Assembly: GCA_014529385.2 (NCBI GenBank)
Contig: CM043942.1
Location: forward strand, 34,831,469-34,895,468
Length of the DNA stretch: 64,000 nt
Origin: Adiantum capillus-veneris
Taxonomy: Eukaryota > Streptophyta > Polypodiopsida > Polypodiales > Pteridaceae
Direction of reading: 5' to 3'
In this document: in pieces, positions 9,037 through 19,617 of the stretch
How positions within the stretch are numbered: the stretch's first letter is position 1
Layout of the letters: every line of letters begins with the position of its first letter
Position numbers and translations under genes: made by a program
Notes under the pieces: model-generated
The model's database searches: none
Told to the model about the DNA's origin: nothing
What the model saw: the letters and a program-made list of their open reading frames with translations, nothing else

Positions 9037-10708
9037 GACGCATACTCTCACATGTGCATAAGGATTAGTACATGTGCTTTAGAGATAGATGAGAAGTAGT
9101 ACATATTCTTAGAGATAGTACATGTGCTTGAAAAGTAATGCATGTGCATAAGGGAGCTCTTTCCTCTTACTTGTCCATAGAATGAGGTTCTTTTTCCTCT
9201 TCTCTTATATGTGTATATGTGTGTATAGTGGATTTATTCTCTCAATCATGTGTGGAATGAGTAGAGCTAGCCTCTTTATATAGAGAAGGTCATCTCCTTC
9301 TATAGAAATAGAAAGGGATGTGCATCTCTCTCTTGAAAAATGGAAAGAAATGGTCTCACATGTGTAACCGCATGTTGATCCTCTGGGAATTTGATGTCAC
9401 CTCTCCAAAGAGAATCCAAACCTCCTCTCGGACTTCCTTCATTATCTCCAATCCACCAGTGACCACCGTAACAGAATCTCCAATCCACCAGTGACCACCG
9501 TAACAGAATCTCCAATCGTGTCCACCAAGGAGTTTTGTATGGGTCAGTCATAAACCATGTCCAAAGCCCAACATGACAGCTTATCATGATCCTGATCAGG
9601 GCAGATATCCAAAAGCATCCATCAACTCATCACCATAGTTAGTTGAAAGCTTTCCACTTCATGCCATCGGAGAAGGGTTGCAATCTTGACAATTCGGAGT
9701 TATGTACCAATCCCCCTCTGAATCTGCCAACTACCAAAGACGGTGTGACACATCTCACACTCCGATTGTCCTGATTGTGAAGTCGTCCTTATGTGGTCAA
9801 AACCGTCAATGAGATCACCCACAATGTCCTTTTTAAGACCATTCTCCCTATGAATGTAGAGTTGAAGTTATCCAACAGATCAGTGAAGTCCCTGTGCCAA
9901 GCCTGGTCACATAGCATTTAGTTGTAGTCGTAGAAGGGTATCTCCAGATATCAAACAGTGGGTGGTTGACCTTGAGCAGGACCAGCCTGGTTCAAGGCCA
10001 CCAAAGGCAGAGATCTCAAGCTCACACAGGACCAGATCCTTAATAGAGAAATCTAGGAGACGAGCAGCTAAGAAAAGAAGAAGACAGCGAGCCCAACAAC
10101 AGTAGGAAGAGGTTTTGCATCCAAGGCCAGTTTCAGAAGATGCAAAACGGTATAGACGTAAGGTTCTTTCTTCGGCTCCTCCTTTAACCTCTTCATCATC
10201 TTTGCCTTCAGCCCCCTGTTGATGGTGATCCAACTAGTCATCCCCCAAGTAGTTAGTATATGCTCGTTGCTATTCTTTCTGAGGCAGCTTGATATCCTCA
10301 TTCCTATTCTTTATGAGGCTATGACTCTTCAATTCCTTGGAGTACTTCACGAAGGGACTTTCTTCCATAATCTGAGCTCATGGCTCAATATGACAAGCAA
10401 TTTCCTCCTTTGTAGTAGCCTTCATGTGTATCTCTTAGAAGATCCGAAAGAACCAAAACCAAAATGTAGGTTTTAGTGCCCCTTGAAATGCTTTTGGATC
10501 ACACATTCTAGTGCAATTGGATTTTGTATTTTCCCTTGGGTATTGTTTGCCTGAGGAGGTTATTAATAGAAGATGCTTCTTTTGCAAAAAAAAAAGTCCA
10601 TGTGCTGAGTAGTTACTAGTAATCCATGCCTTGAACATGAATAGATTCTCTATCCTCCAGTGCATGTGAAATCTACCCATAGTTGACCTTCAAATACTCT
10701 TGTACCCA
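9034..10708. other. Unassigned region with a small tandem repeat
   Basis: Near 9060-9150 the motif acatgtgc/agagatag recurs irregularly. At 9444-9517 a 32-bp unit (atctccaatccaccagtgacc...) occurs twice plus a 10-bp partial copy. Minus-strand frames (9300-9587, 9907-10233, 10068-10301) show no family motif and are probably chance. No gene is supported. Confidence 0.4.
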
Positions 10709-11185
10709 CTAACCAATTGATCTCTGAGCAAGTGTAATCTCTCCCTCATCAGGTATATGTTGCTCGTGCACCATAAAGTCCAAGTCTACATCAATGGTAG
10801 AAGAAGGAAGATAATGAGCGAGAGGGTGGGGGTCCTTCAGCTTGTATACCCCATGGTCCTCAAAACCTTCACAAACTATGTGCCTAGTTTGTCTATCCTT
10901 CAAAAACTCCACCATAAGGCCTAGCTTACATAGCTCTTCATAGATAACAGGTGAAATCCAAGGTATGGAAGATAAAGAACCTCGGAGGTATACACACCTC
11001 CTATACTGTTTGGGATCACACTAAGGTTTTCGATGCCACATAGTTCTATAGTAGAACCATCTTCAATCACGATTTGAACTACCATATCCTGAAGATCGTG
11101 GAGATCTGCTATCGATGAAGACGTGTCAAGAAGCCCCACTATCCATGATCCACTCCGGTGCTTGAGGTCTCTCATGCTTGGGAAG
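10709..11185 (-). pseudogene. Ty1/copia protease and pre-integrase fragment
   Basis: Minus-strand translation from about 11185 gives SGSWIVGLLDTSSSIADL, matching the copia retropepsin start (W-I/L-DSGAS-H) with the catalytic loop degraded. Then come VVQIVIEDGSTIELCGIENL and SEVLYLPYLGFHLLSMKSY, the usual G-V-LYVP-L-NLLSV block. A stop at 10918 separates this from 10915-10709, where VEFLKDRQTRHIVCEGFED and GVYKLKD resemble the GAG-pre-integrase lead-in (GLYKL). Gag, integrase, RT and RNase H are absent. The piece abuts an LTR-like start at 11440, so the gag was deleted. Confidence 0.75.
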
Positions 11186-11440
11186 TCTTGTAGTGATTGT
11201 GTCACGTGCCAAAGTGTTTTGAACACATGGACATGGTTCCCGTAGTGGTGATTCGGTTGAGAGTAGTGAGATTTTAGATGGCCTTCCAAAATTTTGTATG
11301 TGTAGGATGGTCTCAGCCTGACAAGATAAAGAGATTTCCTCTGTGTGCTTATCATGTCATTTGTGTCCTCGATTGACATTATCTTGATCTAGGTTGTGTT
11401 GCATGCACTTTATAGGTGGTGTGGTCCGCTCCCCCAACAT
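11186..11440 (-). repeat. Copia LTR-like segment (family B, copy 1)
   Basis: On the minus strand it begins TGTTGGGGGAGCGG with a CTATAAAGTG TATA-like box 28 bp in. It is collinear with minus-strand 28577-28360 (shared tracts gcatgcactttataggtgg, tttgtgtcctcgattgaca and ttttgtatgtgtaggatgg). The two copies are the same LTR family. Here the LTR runs almost straight into the protease remnant. Confidence 0.65.
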
Positions 11441-11981
11441 TGGGGCCACTACCGGGGATACAAGGACTTAGGTAGGTATTCCTGCTAACACTCGTGTGAT
11501 AGTTGCTTGCTTTAGTTTTGGCTAAAGAAAGCATTTTTCTTAAGTGGATCGGGAAGAGGTTATTCCGAGATCAAGTGGATAGCCAGAAAGTGTGTCTTGC
11601 CGAGGGTCTGGACTAGGTAGATTTAGTTAGGATTTGTAGATTAGAGTAGTTGTTGGTGGTCGGGTGATTTGTGAGGTGATAAAAGCGTTAGCTAGTCCGT
11701 GTGTGGCAGTGAAGCATTTTTCTACTCATAGATGCAAAACCCCATATGATGTGTCGGAGTAACTTTAGGTAAGTGATCTGATTTTGATCTAGAGCTATTC
11801 ATCATTGATTTATTTGTTGAAGTGCTTGTTTGCATTTGAAATCACAAAAAAGTCAGCTTTTAAGAAAAAAAATGCAATAAACAGCTTTTTGTTGAGATTT
11901 TTGCATGGTTTATTGGTGATGAGCATATAAGAGAGCATGTGCAAGGGTTCTATGTACAAAAAAATCAATTCTGTAAACTTG
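11441..11981. other. Unassigned region before the palindrome array
   Basis: No coding similarity seen. Composition drifts to AT-rich toward 11800. By position it may be leader or LTR sequence of the element that owns the array, since the array's orientation (see 11982-13539) reads left to right. Confidence 0.3.
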
Positions 11982-13539
11982 AACATTATACGTGTATAAT
12001 GTCTCAAGGGGCATCTGGAGACCAAATTTGGCTGCACCAGAGTGTTCAGAAGGGGGATTTTTCCCTAACTACACATTGAGACTAAAGCTTTGACCAACTC
12101 TTGACACCCAAAAGGCAAAAGACGGAGTGTCAAAAACGGGAAAGTTTGTGATTCTGAGCACATTTTTGCATGAAAACTGGTAGAAGTTCTTGAAAACCAG
12201 TGTTAAAGACTTGGGGATGTTTGTGAATGAATTATGTCCGAAAATTCATCAGCAGACATCATACGTGTATGATGTCTTAAAGGTGATTCTAGCAACAATT
12301 TTGAAATTTTGACATTATACCCATCTTTTGCATGATGTGTTGAGCACATACACCAAATTTCATGCCATTTGGGCTTATAGATTGAGAGTTAAGGGGACTT
12401 TTCTCCTTCAAGGTATTTCCTTGTCAAAAATGATGATTTTGTGCATTTTTGAGTTCCAAAAATTGTTGTGAGCACATTTTCTTGTTGTACACATTAAGGG
12501 GCACCTTGGGTAGAAACAGAAGTCCATTCTGACCACTTGGACATCATACGTGTATGATGTCTTAGAGGCCAGATCTGAGGTCAAAAGTTACAACTGAGTG
12601 CACCCTTGTGATCTACAGCATTTAGGAAGCTTATAGGCCAAATTTCATCAAATTTGAAGCATTTTTGAGCTTGCAAAGACCATAAGATGCATCTAGGCAA
12701 GTGAATGCTTGTATTGGCCATAACTTGCTCAAAAAGTGTCAAAATTCAATTCTGAAACTTGTTATGAGTTGCCAGTATAGAGAGGAACCTCTAGAGTGAA
12801 ATTCACTTCATTGTAAACAATTAGACATCATACACGTATAATGTTTATAGGGCACTTTTAAAGACCAAAATTGAAATCTGATCTAACCAGGATGTTAAGC
12901 ACCACAAGACAAGCCTACATACCAAGTTTGGGCCAATTCTGAGCACATAGACATCATATGTGTATGATGTCTCAAGGCCAGATCTGAAAGTCAAATTTCA
13001 GTTTTGACCACACAGGGGGTTGGGAAATGATGTGTTAAGCTTGCTCGAAAAATTTCAACTCATTTGGACACATGCTTTTGCATTTAAAGAGAATTTGCAG
13101 ATACGAGTATGTAAAGGTGAAAAAGTGGTGATTTTGAGCAATTTTGACATCCAAAATTTGTTGTAATCACATATTCTTGTTGTACGCATCACGGAGTACC
13201 TTGGGTAGAGATCTAAGTGAATTCTGAGCAAAAAGACATCATACACGTATGATGTCTCACAGGCCAGATCTGGGCCAAAACAGACATTTGAGTATACCTC
13301 AATTTCCTAGAGCATAAAAGAAGTCCCTAGCCAAAGTTTCTTTGCATTTGGAGCTCATTTGAGCTTGTAAAGGCCAGAAGATAGATCTGGAAAAATTCAT
13401 GTTTGTATTGATCATAATTTTCCCAAAAAATGTCCAAATTAAATTCTGAAAGTTGTTGAGAGTTGCCCAAGTGATAAAGATCCACTGGAGTAAAGAACAC
13501 TTGATTTGGCCACAGTAGACATCATACGCGTATGATGTC
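11982..13539 (+). repeat. Tandem array of ~284-bp units, each with a 22-bp palindrome (array 1)
   Basis: Seven palindromes with arms GACATCATAC and GTATGATGTC around a 2-bp centre start at 11982, 12255, 12540, 12824, 12950, 13235 and 13518. Spacings are 273, 285, 284, 126, 285 and 283 bp. The centre is GT in four copies (11982, 12255, 12540, 12950), AC in two (12824, 13235) and GC in the last, which makes that copy a perfect 22-bp palindrome. A degenerate extra half-site pair lies at 12311. The intervals are also similar: the tracts around 12470-12540 recur around 13150-13235, and those at 12640-12960 recur at 13335-13640. This gives a higher-order unit of about 694 bp. Open frames here are short and shared by no family, so the array is non-coding. 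Confidence 0.92.
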
Positions 13540-14102
13540 TCTAACCCTAATTTGGAGGTGAAAACTCATATTGAGCTTCTAGAAGTGTTAAGCACTTTAA
13601 AGTAAGCCTAGTGACCAAGTTTCAACAAATTTGGGTCACATTTGGTCAAGATACAAGCAAAAATCCTTGATCATGAAACTCTTTTGAGTATTGCTTCAAT
13701 TGCAGTTCACCAAACCTGCTCTAACTTTGGTAGACAACTCCACATTGAGTCAAATATAGCCAGGAGAAAAAGTTGCGGGCAACAGGACACACCTTTAGAG
13801 CTGAATTTTTCTAGGTTTCCTAAATCGAAACTTTTAGGGTACCCAGAACCAGTATCTAGAGGTCAGAAGACCACCCAGACTTGACTTTTAGGGACCTGAC
13901 AAAGGGCCAAAGGTGCTTGTCAAGGACTATCTTGAGCGTATTGAGTGGGCCTGATATTAAGAAAGCTAAGATCATCAAAATGAAAGCCAATCTACCAATT
14001 CTTTTGTAGATATGACCAAAGGTATGGCAAGCCAAGTTAGAAGTGCTAAAATGCCAATCTATCCACAATTTGACACAAGTCGAGCTACATTGCGACCACT
14101 GT
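13540..14102. other. Unassigned tail of the palindrome array
   Basis: The last array unit continues to about 13640. An 80-codon frame at 13642-13884 shows no motif. In the other two arrays of this type an element gene begins 150-190 bp beyond the last palindrome. None is recognisable here, and the sequence is cut by a copia LTR at 14103. Confidence 0.35.
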
Positions 14103-14125
14103 TGTGAGTGTGTGAATGTGGTGCG
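14103..14125 (-). repeat. Copia LTR (family A), outer 23 bp
   Basis: ttgtgagtgtgtgaatgtgg matches the outer end of the LTR at 24826-25067 (tgtgagtgtgaaaatgtgg). The rest of this LTR lies at 15779-16012 because a gypsy solo LTR is inserted between, with GTGCG on both sides. Confidence 0.8.
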
Positions 14126-15773
14126 TGTCATAAAATCTAATATCTAACCAACCCAAATGATTTTCTCATATTAAATTGATCACTTAATGTGGGAGAATAA
14201 ACAGGAACAAGTGTTAAGATATAGATATGTACTTATAGATCTATCTCAACACGGGGCCAATGGTAAAGGGGCCCAAATGAGAGATGGTTTATTAAAGAGC
14301 AAGGCTATCCAATGGAGCATAAGACCTTAGGGTTAACTTCATTGAAGACCTCCAATAATGTGTGTAAAAGTACTTTGACCTTAGGTAAGCTAGGGTTGAG
14401 CTTGAGGTGGGAACCCGGCCCAAGCTCGAGGTGCTTGTCCTGCTTGAGGTGCTTGTCGTGCTTGAGGTGCTTGTCATGCTTGAGGTGCTTGATTAAGATG
14501 CTTGAGGTGCTTGACTGGCTCCATGCTTGAGGTGCTTGACTTGCTGCATGATTAAGGTGCTTGAGGTGCCTTGAGAAGCTTGCCTGAGATGCTTGTGAGA
14601 ACACCCCCTACTTTAAGTGCTTTGTCATGCTTGATGACTAAGGGGCTTGCTCATCCAAAGTCAAAAATATCCCTACCAGGAGGGGGGCGAGCCTACAAGG
14701 GTGGGGGATGAGAGAGAACACACACACACACACACACAACGGAAGCCCCAGCTTGAAGAGGCAGCAAGGACACTTGTCAAGTTCCTCCTCATGTTGCCCT
14801 CATGGTGTGCCTGAAGCCTATTGGTTGGCCACCCAAGGGGTCCAATGATAATTTAGGATATTTAATTAATTGATTTTGCATTTATCAAGTCCTCTCTCTC
14901 AAAGGGGAAAGGGGGACACTTGTCCCAAGGCTACCCCTGTTGCTTGTAATGGCTCCTGCTTGTGATTGGCTAGGCCTGGAGGGGTCCAATGAGCTTTCAT
15001 CATGAGCTACAAGGGGGCGTCGACCATGCAAGCTAGGGGGTTGCTTAGGGGGTATACTCACCCACACACACACACACACACACACACAAACACTCTCATT
15101 GTGTACTATGCAAAGTGCAAGAGCTCCCTCTCCTTCTCTAAGCAAGTAGAGGTTGAGAGCCTACACCAACACTCTTGGCTATGGAGTGCAAATCCATCCA
15201 AGAGCCATGCTTCAACGCTTGAGCTTGCCATCTATTTCTTCTTGATTACTATTCTATTATGTATGCTAGCACAAGAGTTATGATAAGTGAGGAACTAACT
15301 CTTTCTCGTATGAAATGTTTCTTCTTCCTCTTCCCTACCCTCATTCCCTGCTAGCTCTCTCCACCTTCGAAGGTGTTTGAGGTCTTGGGACTGAGGCTTG
15401 GTATAGTTAAAGCTTTCTTCAAGTTTAGTTTATGCTATGATGGTGATGCATGAAGCTTTCCATCTTCATTGCTTCACCTAGGTCACAAGGAACACAAAGA
15501 ATGTATTGTAACAAGTCTCTCTTTATGGGAGAAATCATAATACAAATGCCTATTGGAGGGGGGACCGGCTCCACATAAATCCGGTCCTCAACTGTTGTCA
15601 TGTTCTCTAAATTCTCTCTCTTGCAAAAGTATTGTATATGCCAAGTTAACTAATTGCTATGATTATGTTGCTATCTTCAATTATGTCTACCCGCTATGCT
15701 CACAAAATCATTTCTTGAAAGTACTCTCATTAAATTCCGCTACTCTCAAATTGAATTGGCAAATTCATTTACA
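14126..15773 (+). mobile_element. Solo LTR of the gypsy family found at 37998-57342
   Basis: It starts TGTCATAAAATC and ends TTTACA, and is flanked by the exact duplication GTGCG (14121-14125 and 15774-15778). Its start (ctaatatctaa, gattttctcatattaaa, gatcacttaat) matches the reverse complement of 39575-39490. Its interior (aaggaacacaaagaatgtattgtaac, gggagaaatcataatacaaa, ggaggggggaccgg, atccggtcctcaa) matches the reverse complement of about 38180-38290. No internal region is present, so it fits recombination between two LTRs. The ends are more diverged than the LTRs at 37998 and 45217, so it is older. Confidence 0.9.
14418..14600 (+). repeat. ~18-20-bp minisatellite inside the solo LTR
   Basis: The unit gcttgaggtgcttg(t/a)c(n)t repeats at least seven times, first in near-perfect 18-bp register (14433-14490), then with irregular spacers. 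The corresponding place in the other LTR copies lacks the expansion. Confidence 0.85.
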
Positions 15774-15778
15774 GTGCG

Positions 15779-15790
15779 TGTGTGGAGAGT

Positions 15791-15845
<55 letters not shown>

Positions 15846-16012
15846 ACCAGGATGTGGGTGGAGTAGCCTCAAGAAGTATCTCTCTGTATGAGTGAGGTGC
15901 ACCTTATTCTTATGTATAGAAAGAATAAGGAAGTGTGTATACACAGTGGGCAGGCAGCTGGAGATACTAGACGTTTGGCCCGGTAAAAATACATAGCGCC
16001 TTTACCCCAACA
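15779..16012 (-). repeat. Copia 3' LTR (family A), main part, with (AG)n
   Basis: It matches 24826-25067 through agaagtatctctctgtatg, tattcttatgtatagaaag, aaggaagtgtgtatacacag and cctttaccccaaca. On the minus strand the LTR starts TGTTGGGGTAAAGG at 16012. It is preceded by a purine-rich AAGTGTGAGAT (16023-16013), the typical copia polypurine tract, which marks it as the 3' LTR. An (AG)n tract of about 50 bp spans 15792-15842. Confidence 0.85.
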
Positions 16013-16212
16013 ATCTCACACTTAAAGGCAATGCACCGATAAGTGAGACCTACTAGCTAAACTACTAGTATGTACAAGAAACTAGGTGAGAGACTCTCTC
16101 AACCTATGTCCAATGGGTCACTCTATCAATCTACACCCAGTCGTATCGGCTCTGGTGGTAGGCGAGTGTGTGTACCCATGCTAGAGCCTGCATGTAAATC
16201 CCGCAGACAACT

Positions 16213-16714
16213 CTATATAGTCTGCAAAGCTCCACAAAGTGTCATGCTAGTATCAGCCATCGTATGACTAACTACCCCTGCTGTAAATTCTCCCACTGTA
16301 GATGCTAGGTCGGGTCTCGATACAAGTAGGTTGTCCATGAGACACCTGAACGCTGACAAAATTTGCCCAAACATGGTTGTCTTAGCCTCTCCTGCTCTAT
16401 GTGCATTTACTACATCATCATGACTACTCATTGTGTATAGATGTGTCACTACCAACACTAGGGTAGCTACGTCCCTCTTATCCTTAGATGGAACTGTGTA
16501 TCCTGGCATCAACTCATCAGCCTCTAGCATGAGCATGTCAAAAAACTCCATATCTATCATTTCTGATTGTGTCTCTAGGGAGCAGACCTACTCTACCTCT
16601 GATTGCACAAAGTCTAACAACACATGTTGTGTCTCACTAGAGCACTGTCGCTCTACCTTTGTCTCTACAGAGTCTACTGGCATGTCCTGCATAGCTAAAT
16701 TCTCTGTCTCATGA
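16213..16714 (-). pseudogene. Ty1/copia RT-RNase H junction fragment
   Basis: Minus-strand frame 16560-16213 ends with FGQILSAFRCLMDNLLVSRP, DLASTVGEFTAGVVSH and LCGALQTI. These are spaced like the copia block (SAVGSLMY....RPDIAFAVG.......P...H......ILRYL) that ends RT. The upstream part to 16714 is weakly similar or random. It lies about 200 bp from the 3' LTR at 16012, where RNase H should be but is not recognisable. A closely related fragment is on the opposite strand at 18986-19261. Confidence 0.65.
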
Positions 16715-17760
16715 GCATGGTGGAGCGCACCTATGAAAGAGACACATCTCGTCTCTCACTCAAAGCATGTCAACCAAAAAAATTGAGACTACGTCGTCTC
16801 AAACCTTAGACACATGCATAGGATATACCAGGTCGCTGCGGGCTCCTCTGGCAATTGCTCTAGTTTAGATGCAGTATGCATATTACTAGGGCTGACCGGC
16901 TGCAGGGTGTTTGGAAAGTAAGATTATGTATGCCTATTGTGGTAATTTGCTACACTTGGAGAGATCGGATTGAGCTTTGTCATTCTCTTGTTTTGCGCAT
17001 TGATGTTTTGCTCTCAGTAAAGAGAGTGTGGGTTGAGATTTTCAATAAATTTATGCGCATACATTGAGAACACATTATGGATGTATGCATTCTTGTGGAC
17101 TCTCAGGATTCAAGAGTGGATTCATCACAGGTTATGCGCATTGACGTATGCAATTGAGAAGATTTCAAAAAGTATGGTGCACAGATTTGTAGAGAGTTTT
17201 CGCAAGCATTTCTAGCATGATTGTGAGCTGAATTTTTAGCTGATTTGGATGCTCATTTGGTACACATTTGGTACATGCTTGATGCTCTTTTATATTGCCA
17301 TGTGGATGCACATAGTGTGTATTTTTTGGTAGATGATATTCTTCGCCTTGCAATGGCATATGTGGGCTGATTTTCAGCTGTTTTGAGCATCAATTTGTGT
17401 CATATTTTGGTTGGTTTGCATCCAAGTATATGCCTCACTTGTAGAGTGCGGTTGATGCACTTTGTGTTTCAGATTACATCAATTGATATATATGTGGTAA
17501 TCTCTTCAAGAGAGAGATTGTTGACGATAGTTTTGATCGATTATCACATAGTGCTCTTGGATTAGAGTGGGTTTTTTGGCATCATTTGAGCGGTTTTGCT
17601 CACTTGTTCGCTACATTGATTGCCATATTTGCTGACACTTCTCTTAGACAGCTTATGCTAGCTTATGTTGTATTTTGACTATACTTGGTGTATGAGTTAG
17701 CCAGGCTTTGGCTATTGTCAGTTGATCAATTTGTGCTTGGTCTTGTCACAGGTTATCGCC
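16715..17760. other. Unassigned AT-rich leader-like region
   Basis: No protein motif is seen. The octamer atgcgcat recurs (17052, 17133) and gcgcattg at 16994. It directly precedes a plus-strand copia gag start at 17761 and could be its untranslated leader; no LTR or primer site is identified. Confidence 0.35.
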
Positions 17761-18191
17761 ATGGATTTGGCATGTACATCATTGTCAGGGTTTGTGCTTT
17801 TCCATACAAAGTTTGATGATTCAACTTTGAGCATTGGAAAGCTGGTATGCATGATACATTGACTCAGTTGGGTCAAGTGTTGCCACTATAGGGCATGGAT
17901 GCTAGGCCAAAGTCTATGACTAATGATGAGTAGGAGGACCCGGATGAGCTTGCACGTTCAACAATCATGTTACACCTTGGTGAGTCTGTCTATCGCATTG
18001 GTTTGGATGCATGTATATCTAGAGAGTTATGGCAAAGATTGTGCAATGCTTTTGGCACAAATGAGTCTAAAGAGATGCCTACAGTCAAAGGACAATCTTA
18101 CAGACATAGAGATATTGTGTGTTGGAATTGTGGTCATATAGGGCATGTACGTAGGTGTTGTTTTTGGTGGATGAGACAGCGCAGGAGATAG
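17761..18191 (+). pseudogene. Ty1/copia gag fragment with zinc knuckle
   Basis: It begins with an ATG at 17761. After a stop and frameshift the copia gag pattern continues in another frame: PDELARSTIMLHLGESVY, RELWQRLCNAFGT, then a full zinc knuckle CWNCGHIGHVRRCC (CX2CX4HX4C) within 18119-18160. The interval between helix block and knuckle is much shorter than in a normal copia gag, which suggests an internal deletion near 18060-18100. The family role is capsid formation and RNA packaging. Stops at about 17848 and 17932 disable it. Confidence 0.7.
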
Positions 18192-18212
18192 CACGGGAGG
18201 GATGATAGCACT

Positions 18213-18428
18213 TTGGATGATGTGGGAGTAGATGTAGTGTATGTGGCTATGCATGATGGAGATGTTGACTTTGCTTCCATGTTTACTCTTGACCTTCTTA
18301 TGTCGGTTTTTGACGACATATTACCTTCACATTATTGGATACTAGATGTGAGTGCTAGATTTCATGTCATGCCGAGTCGTAAGTGGTTAGCACATATGCT
18401 AGTAGTATTCTTGGACGTGTGTATCTAG
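18213..18428 (+). pseudogene. Ty1/copia protease start
   Basis: The frame contains HYWILDVSARFHVMPSRKWL, the copia retropepsin entry (W-I/L-D-S-G-A-S-H) with DSGA read as DVSA, so the active-site loop is lost. It follows the zinc knuckle by about 170 bp, as in intact copia polyproteins, and ends at a stop at 18426. Confidence 0.7.
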
Positions 18429-18451
18429 GTGTGGTTCAATGCATGACATAG

Positions 18452-18964
18452 TTGGTGCAGAGATGTCAAACTATTGTTGCCGAGTGGTGCATCATACGTG
18501 TTGCGAGATGTATGCCATGTGCCAGGTTTGATGCAGAGCTTGATCTCTGTGAGTCATTTTTACGAGACAATGGATGCCAGGTAGTGCTGGATGATCACAG
18601 TTTCATATTGCATCGTGAACATCTAGTCATAGCAAGAGGTGCTAGTGTTGGCATGATTCATGCAATGCGAGTACGTCATGTGCGAGATGGTACTGTCTTC
18701 ATGAGTATTCAGCCATGCAGAGAGACGAAGCATGTCTCCTTTGTGGATAGGTTGCACGATGCTCCATTTTGTGAGCATGTTGAGCCAGTTGTGCAAATAG
18801 TTATGCAACAAGGCATGTCATTCGTGGATACAATGACTGATATGGATGGCTTGAGTGTTGAGGATGCAACCATGATTCAACCATTCATGGATATGCTTAG
18901 GCCAGAGATTGATGTGTGTGAGCTAGAGATAGGCATTGCTCTTCCCACACAGGGTTCAAGATAG
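18452..18964 (+). pseudogene. Ty1/copia protease C-terminus and GAG-pre-integrase-like frame
   Basis: A 170-codon frame. LRDNGCQVVLDDHSFILHRE and HLVIARGASVGMIHAMRV resemble the L-D-G-Y-V-F-C-V-G-LVARG-K-GTLY-M segment just before copia integrase. The remainder (FVDRLHDAPFCEHVEP onward) matches no integrase core: no HHCC and no DDE residues. So integrase and most of RT were deleted between here and 18986, or the tail has diverged beyond recognition. Confidence 0.6.
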
Positions 18965-18985
18965 ATAGATGCTCTTGGTGCGCAT

Positions 18986-19400
18986 GTGACATGCGATGGA
19001 CATGAGGATGGGTTCCAAGGATCGGAGTTCAAATGTCAGGGTGATTTCCATGAGTGGAGTTTTGAGCTAGATTTGACTGAGATGGTCAGATTGGCAGATA
19101 TTGCTAGGATTGCATCAGCATTCGAGAGTCTCATGTATGAGATACTCATCTCGAGGCCAAAGATTGCATTTGCAGTAGGTGCATTTGCAGTGGGAGCAGT
19201 CAGTTGCGTAGTGACTGAAGTTGGCCTTCAGCATAGGGGCACTTTGCAGCGTATTTGGTGAGATACATTCGGGATCTCTGTGGTTTTGGTGAGGAGTATG
19301 TAGTTGATCTCTCTATACTTCCTCTACGATTAGAGCTGGATGCACACAGATTTACTGAACCATTGGGTGTTGGTTGAGGTCATACTTGTGATGGCCTTGT
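18986..19400 (+). pseudogene. Ty1/copia RT C-terminal fragment
   Basis: Frame 18986-19261 contains RIASAFESLMYEILISRP then KIAFAVGAFAVGAVS and HRGTLQRIW, the typical end of copia RT. It is clearly the same sequence family as the minus-strand piece 16560-16213 (shared SAF..LM...L.SRP.-A--VG-F--G-VS). Past the stop, RYIRDLCGFGEEY may be the start of RNase H. With 17761-18964 it forms a compact, internally deleted copia copy on the plus strand with no LTR found. Confidence 0.65.
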
Positions 19401-19617
19401 ACATGTTTTGTACGGTTTTCTTTTTTCTCTCACTGCCACATTGGCCTTTATGTTGTCGTGCAGCTCCGCTACCATGCTAAGGAAGATACCAAGAAGATGC
19501 ACACTAAGCTTAATAGAAGCTTACCTGATCCTTGATCAGTGTTCACTGCTTGTTAACAAGCTATTTGTATGGTTAATGCATACCAGATGAGGCTTTAGGG
19601 AGCTGCACTAGTTCCAC
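19401..19617. other. Unassigned
   Basis: A short AT-rich spacer between the copia remnant and the minisatellite. No feature is recognised. Confidence 0.3.

Noticed and set aside
9300-10301. Minus-strand frames of 77-108 codons
   Set aside because: No motifs, no conserved neighbour, and interrupted by small tandem repeats. Probably chance.
11485-11495. Shared cctgctaaca with the LTR end at 59291-59300 as evidence for another LTR of the RT-less element
   Set aside because: A single 10-base match with no further collinearity. Likely coincidence.
11982-13539. CRISPR-like array (regular palindromic repeats)
   Set aside because: Spacers of 126-285 bp are far too long and are themselves repetitive. 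The context is plant retrotransposon DNA and there are no cas genes.
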